Assembly: GCF_028471945.1 (NCBI RefSeq)
Contig: NZ_CP110128.1
Location: forward strand, 5,421,001-5,485,000
Origin: Pseudomonas sp. WJP1
Lineage (GTDB): Bacteria; Pseudomonadota; Gammaproteobacteria; Pseudomonadales; Pseudomonadaceae
DNA: 64,000 nt
Reading direction: 5' to 3'
The position numbers and the translations under genes are program-made. Below are positions 34,292 through 42,454 of this stretch, piece by piece (positions within the stretch are counted from its first letter, which is position 1; each line of letters starts with the position of its first letter). The notes beneath the pieces were generated by a model that did no database searches, was not told where the DNA came from, and saw only the letters and a program-made list of their open reading frames with translations.

Positions 34292-35005
34292 TTACTTGGC
34301 GGCGTCTTCTTTGGCTGGATCCTTGATGGCCAGCAGTTCCAGGTCGAACACCAGGACCGAGTTGGCCGGGATCGCCGGGCTTGGGCTTTGCGCGCCGTAA
34401 GCCAGTTCGCTTGGAATGTACAGCTTGTACTTCTCGCCGACGTGCATCAGTTGCAGGCCTTCGACCCAACCCGGGATCACACCGCTGACCGGCAGATCGA
34501 TCGGGCTGCCGCGCTCGACGGAGCTGTCGAAAACGGTGCCATTGGTCAGCTTGCCGGTGTAGTGGACGGTCACTACGTCAGTCGGCTTCGGCTGGGCGCC
34601 ATCGGCTTTCTTTTCCACTTCGTATTGCAGGCCGGAAGCTGTGGTCACGACGCCAGCTTTCTTGGCGTTTTCTTCGAGGAATTTCTTGCCGGCGGCTGCC
34701 GACTCTTCGCTCATCTTGGCCATGCGCTCTTCGGCACGCTTTTGCAGCGCGGCGAAGGCTTCTACCAATTCTTCATCCTTGAGTTTCTGTTCTTTCTTGC
34801 CGACCGCATCTTCGATGCCCTGGGCAACGGCTTTGGAGTCCAGATCATCCATGCCTTCCTGAGCCAGGCTCTTGCCCATGTTCAGGCCAATTCCGTAGGA
34901 AGCTTTCTGCGCCGGGGTTTTCAGCTCTACGCTGGTTTGCGAGTCGCAACCCGCAAGTACCAGGCTAACCAGGGCCACCGCCGCCGCCAACCGATGCTGT
35001 TTCAT
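34292..35005 (-). CDS. FKBP-type peptidyl-prolyl isomerase, lipoprotein
   Basis: A 237-residue FkpA/Mip-like chaperone. The N-terminus has a lipobox LVLAGC, so it is probably anchored in the outer membrane facing the periplasm. An FKBP_N dimerisation domain (about 30-125, helical) precedes the isomerase domain (about 140-230; VHYTGKLTNGTVFDSS, IPGWVEGLQLMHVGEKYKLYIPSELAYG). It assists folding of envelope proteins. The homologue PA3262 lies next to rdgC in P. aeruginosa, the same order as here. Confidence 0.92.
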   Translation of the reverse strand: MKQHRLAAAVALVSLVLAGCDSQTSVELKTPAQKASYGIGLNMGKSLAQEGMDDLDSKAVAQGIEDAVGKKEQKLKDEELVEAFAALQKRAEERMAKMSEESAAAGKKFLEENAKKAGVVTTASGLQYEVEKKADGAQPKPTDVVTVHYTGKLTNGTVFDSSVERGSPIDLPVSGVIPGWVEGLQLMHVGEKYKLYIPSELAYGAQSPSPAIPANSVLVFDLELLAIKDPAKEDAAK

Positions 35006-35250
35006 GCTATTTCCTTGTTCATGCGCCTAAAGGGCAATCGAGTAAAGTCGCGAGCTTATCAGGCGGCCACGACCAATGGCTACCGGCATGAGAGCCGCAA
35101 ACTGGCGATAAGTTCAGGTGTTTAAACGCATTTCGCCATGTTGGTGATGAAACTTCTGTCATCTTGCACGCCGGGAGGCTGAACATCTGGCGTAATGGCC
35201 TCTTGCCGCCCCCCTGGCCCTGAGGCATAACGGTAGAAAACTCGACACGG

Positions 35251-37068
35251 ATGGTCAACATGCGCCTCTTGCTCCGCTTGCTGGGCCTGATCGTTGCCCT
35301 TGTGGCCATCGCCCTGGCCGTGATCCTGTACTACGTCGCCAACCCGAAACTGCCGCGCCACGCGGCCGCGCAACAGGTGCATTACCTGGACCAATGGAGC
35401 AGCGACGACCGCCAGCGTTACTATTTCACGCCCCAGGGCACCCAGGTCAAGGGCTTGCACTACGACTGGTTCACCGCCCTGGAGCTGCCCTTTTCGCAAC
35501 AACGCTTCGCCGATCCGCAATACCTCGCGCGCTTCGGTTTCCTGATCGACCCCGAGCAGAAACCCACGCCGAACAACCCCGGCAACCTGCCCGTGGGCTT
35601 CGCCCGGCATCAGAATCCCGGCAGTGCGGATACATTTCTGGATATTACCTGCGCCGCCTGCCACACCGGTGAACTGCGCCTGAACGGCCAAGCCGTGCGC
35701 ATCGACGGCGGTTCCGCGCAGCATGTGTTGCCTTCCAGCGTGCCCACCCTGCAGGGCGGCAGTTTTGGCCAGGCGCTGGTGGCAAGCCTGGCTTCCACTT
35801 ACTACAATCCCTGGAAGTTCGAACGCTTCGCGCGCAAGGTCCTGGGCCCTGACTACGAGACCGGACACCAGGCGCTGCGCGCGGCCTTCAAGGGCTCCCT
35901 CGACACCTTCCTCAAGGTGGCCTGGAACGACACCCATCGCGGGCTTTACCCCACCGAAGAAGGTCCCGGACGTGCCGACGCGTTCGGACGCATCGCCAAC
36001 GCCAGCTTCGGCGACGCGATTTCCCCCGCCAACTACCGCGTGGCCAACGCCCCCGTCGACTACCCACAGTTGTGGGACATGTGGACCTTCGACTGGGTGC
36101 AGTGGAATGGCTCGGCGCAGCAGCCCATGGCGCGCAATATCGGTGAAGCCTTGGGGGTGGGCGCCACGCTGAACTTTTTCGATGCCGACGGGCAACCACT
36201 CAAGGGCGACAATCGTTACCCATCCAGCGTCCGGGTGCGCGATCTGCACCTGATCGAACAAACCCTGCAAGGCCTCAAGCCGCCCGCCTGGCCGGAAGAA
36301 AGGCTGGGCGCGGTCGACAAACCGCTGGCCGCCAAAGGCCGCGCGTTGTTCAGCGAGAACTGCGCAGGCTGCCACGTACCGCGGGTCAGCCTCAGCGCAG
36401 GGCGCCCGGTGCAACAGCTGAAAATGCTGCCCGTGGAGGTGATCGGCACCGACCCGGGCGCCGCCAACAATATCGCCGATCACCGCTTCGACCTGACGGC
36501 CTTGCAGTGGGACCCGGCCGAACTGGCGCAACTGGACGTACAACTGCACCCAGCGCCCACCGAACCGCTGGACCTGAGCCAGCTGTCGGTCGCCAAGGGG
36601 CTGGCCTACGTCACGGCATTCGTCGGCAACCGCGCCTATCGCGAGGCCGCCGTCACGCCGACCGAGCGTGCGGACATGGATGGCTTCGGCCTGCCGATCG
36701 GGGTCCAGGAGTTGCGCGCCTACAAGGCCCGCCCCCTGGCCGGCGTATGGGCGACGCCGCCCTTCCTGCACAACGGTTCGGTGCCGAGCATTTATCAATT
36801 GCTGTCGCCCCAAGACGAACGCGCCACCACCTTTTACAAAGGCACCTTCGAGTACGACCCAAGGCATTTGGGCTATCGCACCGAAGCCTTTACCAATGGC
36901 TTTGTGTTCGACACACGCATTACCGGCAATCACAACAGCGGCCACGAATTCCGCGCCGGCAAGCGTGGCAGCGGCGTGATCGGCCGCTTGTTGCAACCCG
37001 AAGAGCGCTGGGCACTGCTGGAGTATTTGAAAGTGCTGGGCGGCCCCTTGGAGGCGCAACTGCCATGA
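35251..37068 (+). CDS. Membrane-anchored di-heme cytochrome c (peroxidase/RoxA-like)
   Basis: A 605-residue protein with an N-terminal membrane anchor (about 6-28) and two c-type heme sites, CAACH at 134-138 and CAGCH at 371-375. The C-terminal part (RPLAGVWATPPFLHNGSVPSIYQLL) is characteristic of large di-heme cytochromes related to rubber oxygenase and CcpA/MauG proteins. Heme sites imply a periplasmic location. The start may instead be the ATG at 35260. Its stop overlaps the catalase-like gene (ATGA), so the two are cotranscribed and probably act together; the substrate is unknown. Confidence 0.85.
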   Translation: MVNMRLLLRLLGLIVALVAIALAVILYYVANPKLPRHAAAQQVHYLDQWSSDDRQRYYFTPQGTQVKGLHYDWFTALELPFSQQRFADPQYLARFGFLIDPEQKPTPNNPGNLPVGFARHQNPGSADTFLDITCAACHTGELRLNGQAVRIDGGSAQHVLPSSVPTLQGGSFGQALVASLASTYYNPWKFERFARKVLGPDYETGHQALRAAFKGSLDTFLKVAWNDTHRGLYPTEEGPGRADAFGRIANASFGDAISPANYRVANAPVDYPQLWDMWTFDWVQWNGSAQQPMARNIGEALGVGATLNFFDADGQPLKGDNRYPSSVRVRDLHLIEQTLQGLKPPAWPEERLGAVDKPLAAKGRALFSENCAGCHVPRVSLSAGRPVQQLKMLPVEVIGTDPGAANNIADHRFDLTALQWDPAELAQLDVQLHPAPTEPLDLSQLSVAKGLAYVTAFVGNRAYREAAVTPTERADMDGFGLPIGVQELRAYKARPLAGVWATPPFLHNGSVPSIYQLLSPQDERATTFYKGTFEYDPRHLGYRTEAFTNGFVFDTRITGNHNSGHEFRAGKRGSGVIGRLLQPEERWALLEYLKVLGGPLEAQLP

Positions 37069-38198
37069 ATCGCCTGTGGACGCGACTGGGCGCCTTTCTC
37101 GGCAAGACCCTGCTCTGGTTGTTGGGCCTGGGGTTGCTCGGCTGGGCAGTGGCCACGGCGTGGTTCGCCTGGCAGCACCGTGGATCGGTGTCAGCGCAAG
37201 AGTTGATCCCCGACGGCGAAGCCGCGATGACCCAGGACATCATCCAGACGGCGGTGCGTATCGTCGACCAGCACCGTGAAAACACCCGCTACCTGCGCGA
37301 TGCCCACGCCAAGGCCCACGGCTGCGTGAAGGCCGAGGTGCAGGTGCTGCCGGAACTGGCGGGAGAACTGCGCCAGGGTGTGTTCAGCGAGCCGGGCAAA
37401 ACCTGGCAGGCGACGATGCGCCTGTCCAACGGCAACGCCTACCCTCAATTCGACAGTATCCGCGATGCACGGGGCATGGCGATCAAGCTGCACGATGTGC
37501 CGGGAAAACAGCTGCTGGGCAATCAAGCGGGTCGCGATGAACAGGACTTCGTGATGTTCAGCCATCCGAACTTCTTTGTCAGCGATGTCGCCGAGTATCG
37601 TCAGAATGTGGCCGCCCAGGCGGACGGCAAAAAGGTGTTGGCGTTCTTCCCGAACTGGGACCCGCGCACCTGGCAGGTCCGCCATCTGCTTATCGCCCTG
37701 GCGACACTCTCCCCGGCCCCGGAAAGCCCGACGCGCACGACTTACTTTTCGGTGTCGCCCTACAAGTTCGGTGAGGCCAATGCCAAGTTTCGGGTGATGC
37801 CGGATCCTGGCAATTGCCCGGCCTACAGCCTGCCGGCGCAGAATCACAAGCTGCCGAATTTTCTGCGCAATGCGCTGTACCAGCAGTTATCGACCGACCG
37901 GATGCCCGCGTGTTTTGTCTTGCAGATACAGCGGCAGGACCCTGGCAAGTACATGCCAATCGAGGACACCAGTATTGAGTGGCAAGAGAGCGATGCGCCG
38001 TTCCAGACGGTGGCGCGGATCACCCTGCCCGCCCAGGATTTCGACACCCCGGCGTTGAACCTGCAATGCGATAACCAGTCGTTCAACCCTTGGTTCGGGC
38101 TTGAGGCGCATCGCCCCATCGGCGGGATCAACCGGTTGCGCAAAGCGGTTTATGAAGCTGTCAGCGATTACCGCCACGCCCGTAATCAAGATATGTAG
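37065..38198 (+). CDS. Membrane-anchored catalase-family heme protein
   Basis: A 377-residue protein with an N-terminal membrane helix (about 14-36). Catalase-like stretches are visible: RDAHAKAHG around H81 (distal histidine region), SIRDARGMAIKLHD and QDFVMFSHPNFFVSDV. It is shorter than true catalases and belongs to the SrpA-like group, often peroxidases. Cotranscribed with the di-heme cytochrome (4-bp overlap). A periplasmic two-enzyme oxidative system is inferred. Confidence 0.82.
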   Translation: MNRLWTRLGAFLGKTLLWLLGLGLLGWAVATAWFAWQHRGSVSAQELIPDGEAAMTQDIIQTAVRIVDQHRENTRYLRDAHAKAHGCVKAEVQVLPELAGELRQGVFSEPGKTWQATMRLSNGNAYPQFDSIRDARGMAIKLHDVPGKQLLGNQAGRDEQDFVMFSHPNFFVSDVAEYRQNVAAQADGKKVLAFFPNWDPRTWQVRHLLIALATLSPAPESPTRTTYFSVSPYKFGEANAKFRVMPDPGNCPAYSLPAQNHKLPNFLRNALYQQLSTDRMPACFVLQIQRQDPGKYMPIEDTSIEWQESDAPFQTVARITLPAQDFDTPALNLQCDNQSFNPWFGLEAHRPIGGINRLRKAVYEAVSDYRHARNQDM

Positions 38199-38306
38199 GA
38201 GCAGCCGGTCGACGCTCGAATGCTCGCGAAGAACCTGAGGGCGCCGCGTTTATTCAGGACGCACGCGTTATCGTTAGCGTCCATCGCGAGCAGGCTCGCT
38301 CCTACA
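38194..38306. repeat. Intergenic inverted repeat (Pseudomonas REP type)
   Basis: Begins TGTAGGAGCAGCC and ends GAGCAGGCTCGCTCCTACA, with a longer spacer than the other copies. It lies between the catalase-like gene and the tRNA cluster. Confidence 0.7.
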
Positions 38307-38329
38307 GGAAAAGCCAAAACCCAGACAGC

Positions 38330-38356
38330 AAAAAGCCCGCATTTAGCGGGCTTTCT
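38330..38356 (-). terminator. Terminator of the tRNA cluster
   Basis: AAAGCCCGC / GCGGGCTTT hairpin; on the minus strand it is followed by TTTTTGC. It ends transcription from the tRNA genes and may also serve the plus-strand catalase-like gene. Confidence 0.75.
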
Positions 38357-38394
38357 GTGGTGACCTGGCGTTCAGTGTTCCAGGTTACCGAATA

Positions 38395-38471
38395 TGGCGC
38401 AGCGGACGGGACTCGAACCCGCGACCCCCGGCGTGACAGGCCGGTATTCTAACCGACTGAACTACCGCTGC
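38395..38471 (-). tRNA. tRNA-Asp (GTC)
   Basis: 77-nt gene read on the minus strand: acceptor GCAGCGG/CCGCTGC, anticodon loop CCTGTCACG, T-loop GGTTCGAGTCC, and encoded CCA. Confidence 0.97.
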
Positions 38472-38490
38472 GCGAAACGCTTGAAACGAA

Positions 38491-38566
38491 TGGTGGGTGA
38501 TGACGGGATCGAACCGCCGACATTCTGCTTGTAAGGCAGACGCTCTCCCAGCTGAGCTAATCACCC
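38491..38566 (-). tRNA. tRNA-Val (TAC)
   Basis: 76-nt gene on the minus strand: acceptor GGGTGAT/ATCACCC, anticodon loop CCTTACAAG, T-loop GGTTCGATCC, encoded CCA. It lies 19 bp upstream of tRNA-Asp copy 1. Confidence 0.97.
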
Positions 38567-38694
38567 TTCGCTTCGTTACGGGACGCATTATGCCACAAGT
38601 TTTCATAAAGTGTTGATTTATTTGAAGTTTTTTCAAAAAAATCTGAAAACCGGTGAAACGACACACCCCGCGGGTACAACGTACAAACTTGAGA

Positions 38695-38723
38695 CAGAAA
38701 AAAACCCGCCTTGGCGGGTTTTT
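38695..38723 (-). terminator. Terminator between the two tRNA units
   Basis: AAAAACCCGCC / GGCGGGTTTTT hairpin followed on the minus strand by a T-run. It suggests each Val-Asp unit can be an independent transcript. Confidence 0.75.
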
Positions 38724-38763
38724 CCGTGGTGACCTGGCGTTCAGTGGTCCAGGTTACCGAATA

Positions 38764-38840
38764 TGGCGCAGCGGACGGGACTCGAACCCGCGACCCCCGG
38801 CGTGACAGGCCGGTATTCTAACCGACTGAACTACCGCTGC
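38764..38840 (-). tRNA. tRNA-Asp (GTC), second copy
   Basis: 77-nt gene identical in sequence to the copy at 38395-38471, including the GTC anticodon and CCA end. Confidence 0.97.
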
Positions 38841-38859
38841 GCTAAACACTTGAAACGAA

Positions 38860-38935
38860 TGGTGGGTGATGACGGGATCGAACCGCCGACATTCTGCTTG
38901 TAAGGCAGACGCTCTCCCAGCTGAGCTAATCACCC
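38860..38935 (-). tRNA. tRNA-Val (TAC), second copy
   Basis: 76-nt gene identical to the copy at 38491-38566. It is the first gene of the tRNA array on the minus strand. Confidence 0.97.
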
Positions 38936-39094
38936 TTCGCTTCGGTGTGGCGCGCATTCTACGGAGCGACCCCACCTCTGGCAAGCACTTTTTTAATTAA
39001 TTTTTTCATGCCTTCCAAAGGCTTAGAGAAGGGTTGGCCTATGGCACACGGAAGACAATAATGCCCCCCTTTGTATAAAGGAGAGACTCACCCC

Positions 39095-40015
39095 ATGTGG
39101 TTCAAAAACCTGCTTATCTATCGCCTGACCCAAGATCTGCCTGTTGATGCCGAGGCGTTGGAGACTGCACTGGCCACCAAGCTGGCGCGTCCATGTGCAA
39201 GCCAGGAGTTGACCACCTACGGTTTCGTCGCGCCGTTCGGCAAGGGCGAAGATGCCCCGCTGGTGCACGTCAGCGGTGATTTCCTGCTGATCAGCGCGCG
39301 CAAGGAAGAACGCATCCTGCCGGGCAGCGTCGTGCGTGACGCGGTAAAGGAAAAGGTCGAAGAGATCGAAGCCGAGCAAATGCGCAAGGTCTATAAGAAG
39401 GAACGCGACCAGATCAAGGATGAAATCATCCAGGCCTTCCTGCCGCGCGCCTTTATCCGCCGCTCCTCGACCTTCGCCGCCATCGCGCCGAAACAGGGCC
39501 TGATCCTGGTCAACTCGGCCAGCCCGAAACGCGCCGAGGACCTGTTGTCCACCCTGCGTGAAGTGATCGGCACCCTGCCGGTGCGGCCGCTGACCGTGAA
39601 AATGTCCCCGACCGCGACCATGACCGAGTGGGTCACCACCCAAAAAGCCGCGGACGACTTTTTCGTGCTGGACGAGTGCGAACTGCGCGACACCCACGAA
39701 GACGGCGGCATCGTGCGTTGCAAGCGCCAGGACCTGACCAGCGAAGAAATCCAGCTGCACCTGAGCACTGGCAAAGTGGTCACTCAGCTGTCGCTGGCCT
39801 GGCAGGACAAACTGTCTTTCGTACTCGACGACAAGATGGTGGTCAAGCGCCTGAAGTTCGAAGACCTGCTGCAAGACCAGGCGGAACAGGACGGTGGCGA
39901 TGAAGCCCTCGGCCAACTGGATGCCAGCTTCACCCTGATGATGCTGACCTTCGGTGATTTCCTGCCGGCATTGGTTGAAGCGTTGGGTGGGGAAGAGACA
40001 CCTCAGGGCATCTGA
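39095..40015 (+). CDS. rdgC: Recombination-associated protein RdgC
   Basis: A 306-residue DNA-binding protein that forms a ring around duplex DNA and restrains RecA. The family N-terminus [13 protein letters not shown] is present, as are [18 protein letters not shown], the basic central region [13 protein letters not shown]...[11 protein letters not shown] and a C-terminal [23 protein letters not shown] precedes the ATG at 39095; an upstream in-frame ATG at 39071 is not used. Next to the FKBP gene and a transporter gene in P. aeruginosa as well. Confidence 0.96.
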   Translation: MWFKNLLIYRLTQDLPVDAEALETALATKLARPCASQELTTYGFVAPFGKGEDAPLVHVSGDFLLISARKEERILPGSVVRDAVKEKVEEIEAEQMRKVYKKERDQIKDEIIQAFLPRAFIRRSSTFAAIAPKQGLILVNSASPKRAEDLLSTLREVIGTLPVRPLTVKMSPTATMTEWVTTQKAADDFFVLDECELRDTHEDGGIVRCKRQDLTSEEIQLHLSTGKVVTQLSLAWQDKLSFVLDDKMVVKRLKFEDLLQDQAEQDGGDEALGQLDASFTLMMLTFGDFLPALVEALGGEETPQGI

Positions 40016-40038
40016 TTATCTGAATCGGCGGCGCCTGT

Positions 40039-40100
40039 AAAAGATCGCAGCCTGCGGCAGCTCCTACATTAGGAGCTGTCGCAAGCTGCGATCTTTTTTT
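40039..40100. terminator. Long hairpin after rdgC
   Basis: AAGATCGCAGC...GCTGCGATCTT arms with an inner GCAGCTCCTA/TAGGAGCTG stem, followed by T7 on the plus strand. The same GATCGCAGC-type element is a common Pseudomonas intergenic repeat, here probably acting as the rdgC terminator. Confidence 0.7.
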
Positions 40101-40153
40101 GCGAGCAGCGTATGCTTAGCTCCCTAACGCTTTCTTACAATAAGGATCTGGCC

Positions 40154-41119
40154 ATGCGTGCACTGGCTGCATTAAGTCGTTTTGTCGGTAACACCTTCGC
40201 CTACTGGGTACTGATTTTCGCCGTCGTGGCGTTCCTGCAACCGGCCTGGTTCATTGGCCTCAAGGGTGCCATCGTGCCGTTGCTGGGGCTGGTGATGTTC
40301 GGCATGGGCCTGACCCTCAAGCTCGAAGACTTCGCTGAAGTCGCCCGCCACCCGTGGCGCGTGGCCTTGGGCGTGGTGGCACATTTCGTGATCATGCCTG
40401 GTGTGGCGTGGTTGCTCTGCCAGGCGTTCCATTTGCCGCCAGAGATCGCCGTCGGGGTGATTCTGGTCGGCTGCTGCCCAAGCGGCACCTCGTCGAACGT
40501 GATGACCTGGCTGGCCCGCGGCGACCTGGCGTTGTCGGTGGCCATCGCTGCCGTGACCACCCTCCTCGCACCACTGCTGACCCCGGCCCTGATCTGGCTG
40601 CTGGCGTCGGCCTGGTTGCCGGTGTCGTTCATGGAGCTGTTCTGGTCGATCCTCCAAGTGGTGCTGCTGCCGATCGTGCTGGGTGTGGTTGCCCAACGTG
40701 TGCTCGGCGACAAGGTTCGCCACGCGGTGGACGTGTTGCCGCTGGTTTCGGTGGTGAGCATCGTGATCATCGTCACCGCTGTAGTGGCCGCCAGCCAGGC
40801 GAAAATTGCCGAGTCGGGATTGTTGATCATGGCAGTGGTCATGCTGCACAACAGCTTCGGTTACCTGCTGGGTTACTTCACCGGACGCCTGTTCAAACTG
40901 CCATTGGCCCAGCGTAAATCCCTGGCGCTGGAAGTCGGCATGCAGAACTCCGGGCTGGGCGCGGCCCTGGCCAGCGCGCACTTCTCACCGCTGGCGGCGG
41001 TGCCAAGCGCACTGTTCAGTGTGTGGCACAACATTTCCGGGGCGTTGCTCTCGACGTACTTCCGTCGCATGAGCGAGAAGGAAGATCGCCAGGTCGCGGC
41101 TCAGCAGGCAGCTGACTGA
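40154..41119 (+). CDS. Bile acid:sodium symporter family transporter
   Basis: A 321-residue inner-membrane protein with nine or ten hydrophobic helices. Family motifs are GLVMFGMGLTLKLEDF, the conserved GCCPSGTSSNVMTWLARGDLALSVA loop and LEVGMQNSGLGAALA. These BASS transporters move organic anions with sodium; bacterial substrates include pantoate and other acids, so the name does not imply bile acids. AAGGA precedes the ATG at 40154. Downstream lies the guanidine-responsive exporter gene, with a separate leader. Confidence 0.9.
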   Translation: MRALAALSRFVGNTFAYWVLIFAVVAFLQPAWFIGLKGAIVPLLGLVMFGMGLTLKLEDFAEVARHPWRVALGVVAHFVIMPGVAWLLCQAFHLPPEIAVGVILVGCCPSGTSSNVMTWLARGDLALSVAIAAVTTLLAPLLTPALIWLLASAWLPVSFMELFWSILQVVLLPIVLGVVAQRVLGDKVRHAVDVLPLVSVVSIVIIVTAVVAASQAKIAESGLLIMAVVMLHNSFGYLLGYFTGRLFKLPLAQRKSLALEVGMQNSGLGAALASAHFSPLAAVPSALFSVWHNISGALLSTYFRRMSEKEDRQVAAQQAAD

Positions 41120-41164
41120 TCAGGAAAACTTGATCCCCCGGTTAATGCTGGGCACTATATTGCG

Positions 41165-41233
41165 CAACGCGAGGACGACCTCGCGGCTCGATCGAGTCAT
41201 TAACCTGGGGACGACCCCGTCAATCGATGGAGG
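41165..41233 (+). promoter_or_regulatory. Guanidine-II (mini-ykkC) riboswitch
   Basis: Two short hairpins each carry an ACGA loop: GCGAGG-ACGA-CCTCGC (41169-41184) and GGGG-ACGA-CCCC (41207-41218), joined by a 22-base linker and ending just before the ribosome site GGAGG (41229-41233). Paired stem-loops with ACGR tetraloops are the defining feature of the guanidine-II class, which turns on translation of guanidinium exporters. Position before an SMR exporter gene agrees. Confidence 0.85.
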
Positions 41234-41239
41234 TCTTCC

Positions 41240-41554
41240 TTGTCCTGGATCATTCTGTTTTTCGCCGGCCTGTTCGAAGTCGGCTGGGCCGTTGGCCTCA
41301 AGTACACCGATGGTTTCAGCCGCCCGTTGCCCACTGCGCTCACGGTAGCGGCCATGGCCGTCAGCCTTGGCTTGCTGGGCCTGGCCATGAAGGAATTGCC
41401 GCTGGGCACGGCCTATGCGATCTGGACTGGAGTGGGTGCCGTCGGCACCGTGATCGCCGGCATCATTTTGTTTGGCGAATCCATGGCGCTGGTTCGCCTC
41501 GCCAGCGTGGCGTTGATCATCACCGGGCTGGTGGGGCTTAAAGTCAGCGCCTGA
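41240..41554 (+). CDS. gdx: SMR-family guanidinium exporter (SugE/Gdx)
   Basis: A 104-residue four-helix protein of the small multidrug resistance family, SugE branch: [26 protein letters not shown] with the essential glutamate at residue 13, [15 protein letters not shown], and a last helix [13 protein letters not shown]. SugE/Gdx members are guanidinium/H+ antiporters working as dual-topology dimers. Start is TTG at 41240, six bases after GGAGG; no ATG fits. The upstream riboswitch strongly supports guanidinium as substrate. Confidence 0.92.
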   Translation: MSWIILFFAGLFEVGWAVGLKYTDGFSRPLPTALTVAAMAVSLGLLGLAMKELPLGTAYAIWTGVGAVGTVIAGIILFGESMALVRLASVALIITGLVGLKVSA

Positions 41555-41562
41555 CACTTGTA

Positions 41563-41600
41563 AAAAAGCCCGCCCCTGTCACCAGGGGCGGGCTTTTTCA
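41563..41600. terminator. Bidirectional terminator after gdx
   Basis: A 13-bp stem (AAGCCCGCCCCTG / CAGGGGCGGGCTT) with a 4-base loop; T-tracts on both sides serve gdx and the convergent TenA-like gene. Confidence 0.85.
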
Positions 41601-41614
41601 TGGGCGTTTTACGA

Positions 41615-42409
41615 TCAGCTTTCGGCCATCTCCAATCGCTCACGCATCACCGGGGCCTTTTCCGAATGCTCCAGCTGCATGCAACGTTCCAGGAACAGGA
41701 ACATGTAGTCGTAGCTTTTGCACACGGCTTGGCGCAATTCCACCTGCAATGACTTGCTCGGGTTCATGCCGGCCAGGGTGCAGATGATTTCCAGCGCTTC
41801 CCACGGGTGGGCATCATCGTACTGGGCATGCATCTTCAGCCACTTCATGGCCCGCTTGCGATCCTCCTCGGGGAAGGCTGCCGCGTATAGACCATTGGAA
41901 CAGACCACCGCCGACCACTCACCGGTCGCGCCTTCGATGGCGTAATTGGTGGCGGCAATGCCAACGATCAGCGAGTCGGCGGAACTGGTGTGCCAGCACC
42001 AATGGCTCAACGCATGAAGTTCAGAGGCTACCTGCTGCGCCTGCAGATCTTCCAGGCTGACGCCGTGGGCACGGCTCCAGTTCACCCAGTAGTCGGCATG
42101 GTTGAGTTCGACACGAATGTTGCGCATCAACCAGCGACGCGCCATGTCTTCGCCCGGGTGGCGGGCAAAACGGGTCTTGGTCAGGTTCTGTGCCATGTAT
42201 AACGCAAACTGTTCGACCACGGGCCAGCCCCCGATCAGGTACTGGCGCATCGTCTTGGCGCTGAGTCGGTTATCTCGCATGCGCTGATACAGCTCGTGTT
42301 CTACAACCCGGCGCTTACTCGCGCTGCAATCCTGAATCAGGCGCTGGGCCCAGTCGGGATAACTTGCAGCTTCCATGAGTGGTCCGGTTCGGTTGAATGT
42401 CTCGATCAC
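41615..42409 (-). CDS. TenA/PqqC-like heme-oxygenase-fold protein
   Basis: A 264-residue all-helical protein resembling TenA/PqqC/CADD-type enzymes. Possible metal or substrate ligands: SKRRVVEHELYQRM, VELNHADYWVNW, ALSHWCWH and MHAQYDDAHPWEALEI. Function is unknown; TenA proteins hydrolyse thiamin breakdown products, while related ones are diiron oxidases. The GTG at 42409 is chosen because AAAGGAG lies 7 bases upstream; the ATG at 42376 is the alternative. It follows the rbdA-like gene by 45 bp on the same strand, so cotranscription is likely. Confidence 0.78.
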   Translation of the reverse strand: MIETFNRTGPLMEAASYPDWAQRLIQDCSASKRRVVEHELYQRMRDNRLSAKTMRQYLIGGWPVVEQFALYMAQNLTKTRFARHPGEDMARRWLMRNIRVELNHADYWVNWSRAHGVSLEDLQAQQVASELHALSHWCWHTSSADSLIVGIAATNYAIEGATGEWSAVVCSNGLYAAAFPEEDRKRAMKWLKMHAQYDDAHPWEALEIICTLAGMNPSKSLQVELRQAVCKSYDYMFLFLERCMQLEHSEKAPVMRERLEMAES

Positions 42410-42454
42410 TGTCGGGCTCCTTTTGATTGTGATTGTTCCGATCAACGAGAGACT

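Larger units (their letters stand above)
38357..38575. repeat. tRNA-Val/tRNA-Asp unit, copy 1 of a direct repeat
   Basis: 219 bp nearly identical to 38726-38944 (offset 369 bp), differing at only a few spacer bases. It carries tRNA-Asp, tRNA-Val and a GGTAACCTGG/CCAGGT hairpin downstream of tRNA-Asp. Confidence 0.9.
38726..38944. repeat. tRNA-Val/tRNA-Asp unit, copy 2 of a direct repeat
   Basis: Second copy of the 219-bp unit, with tRNA-Asp, tRNA-Val and flanks including the TTCGCTTCG run after tRNA-Val. Confidence 0.9.
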
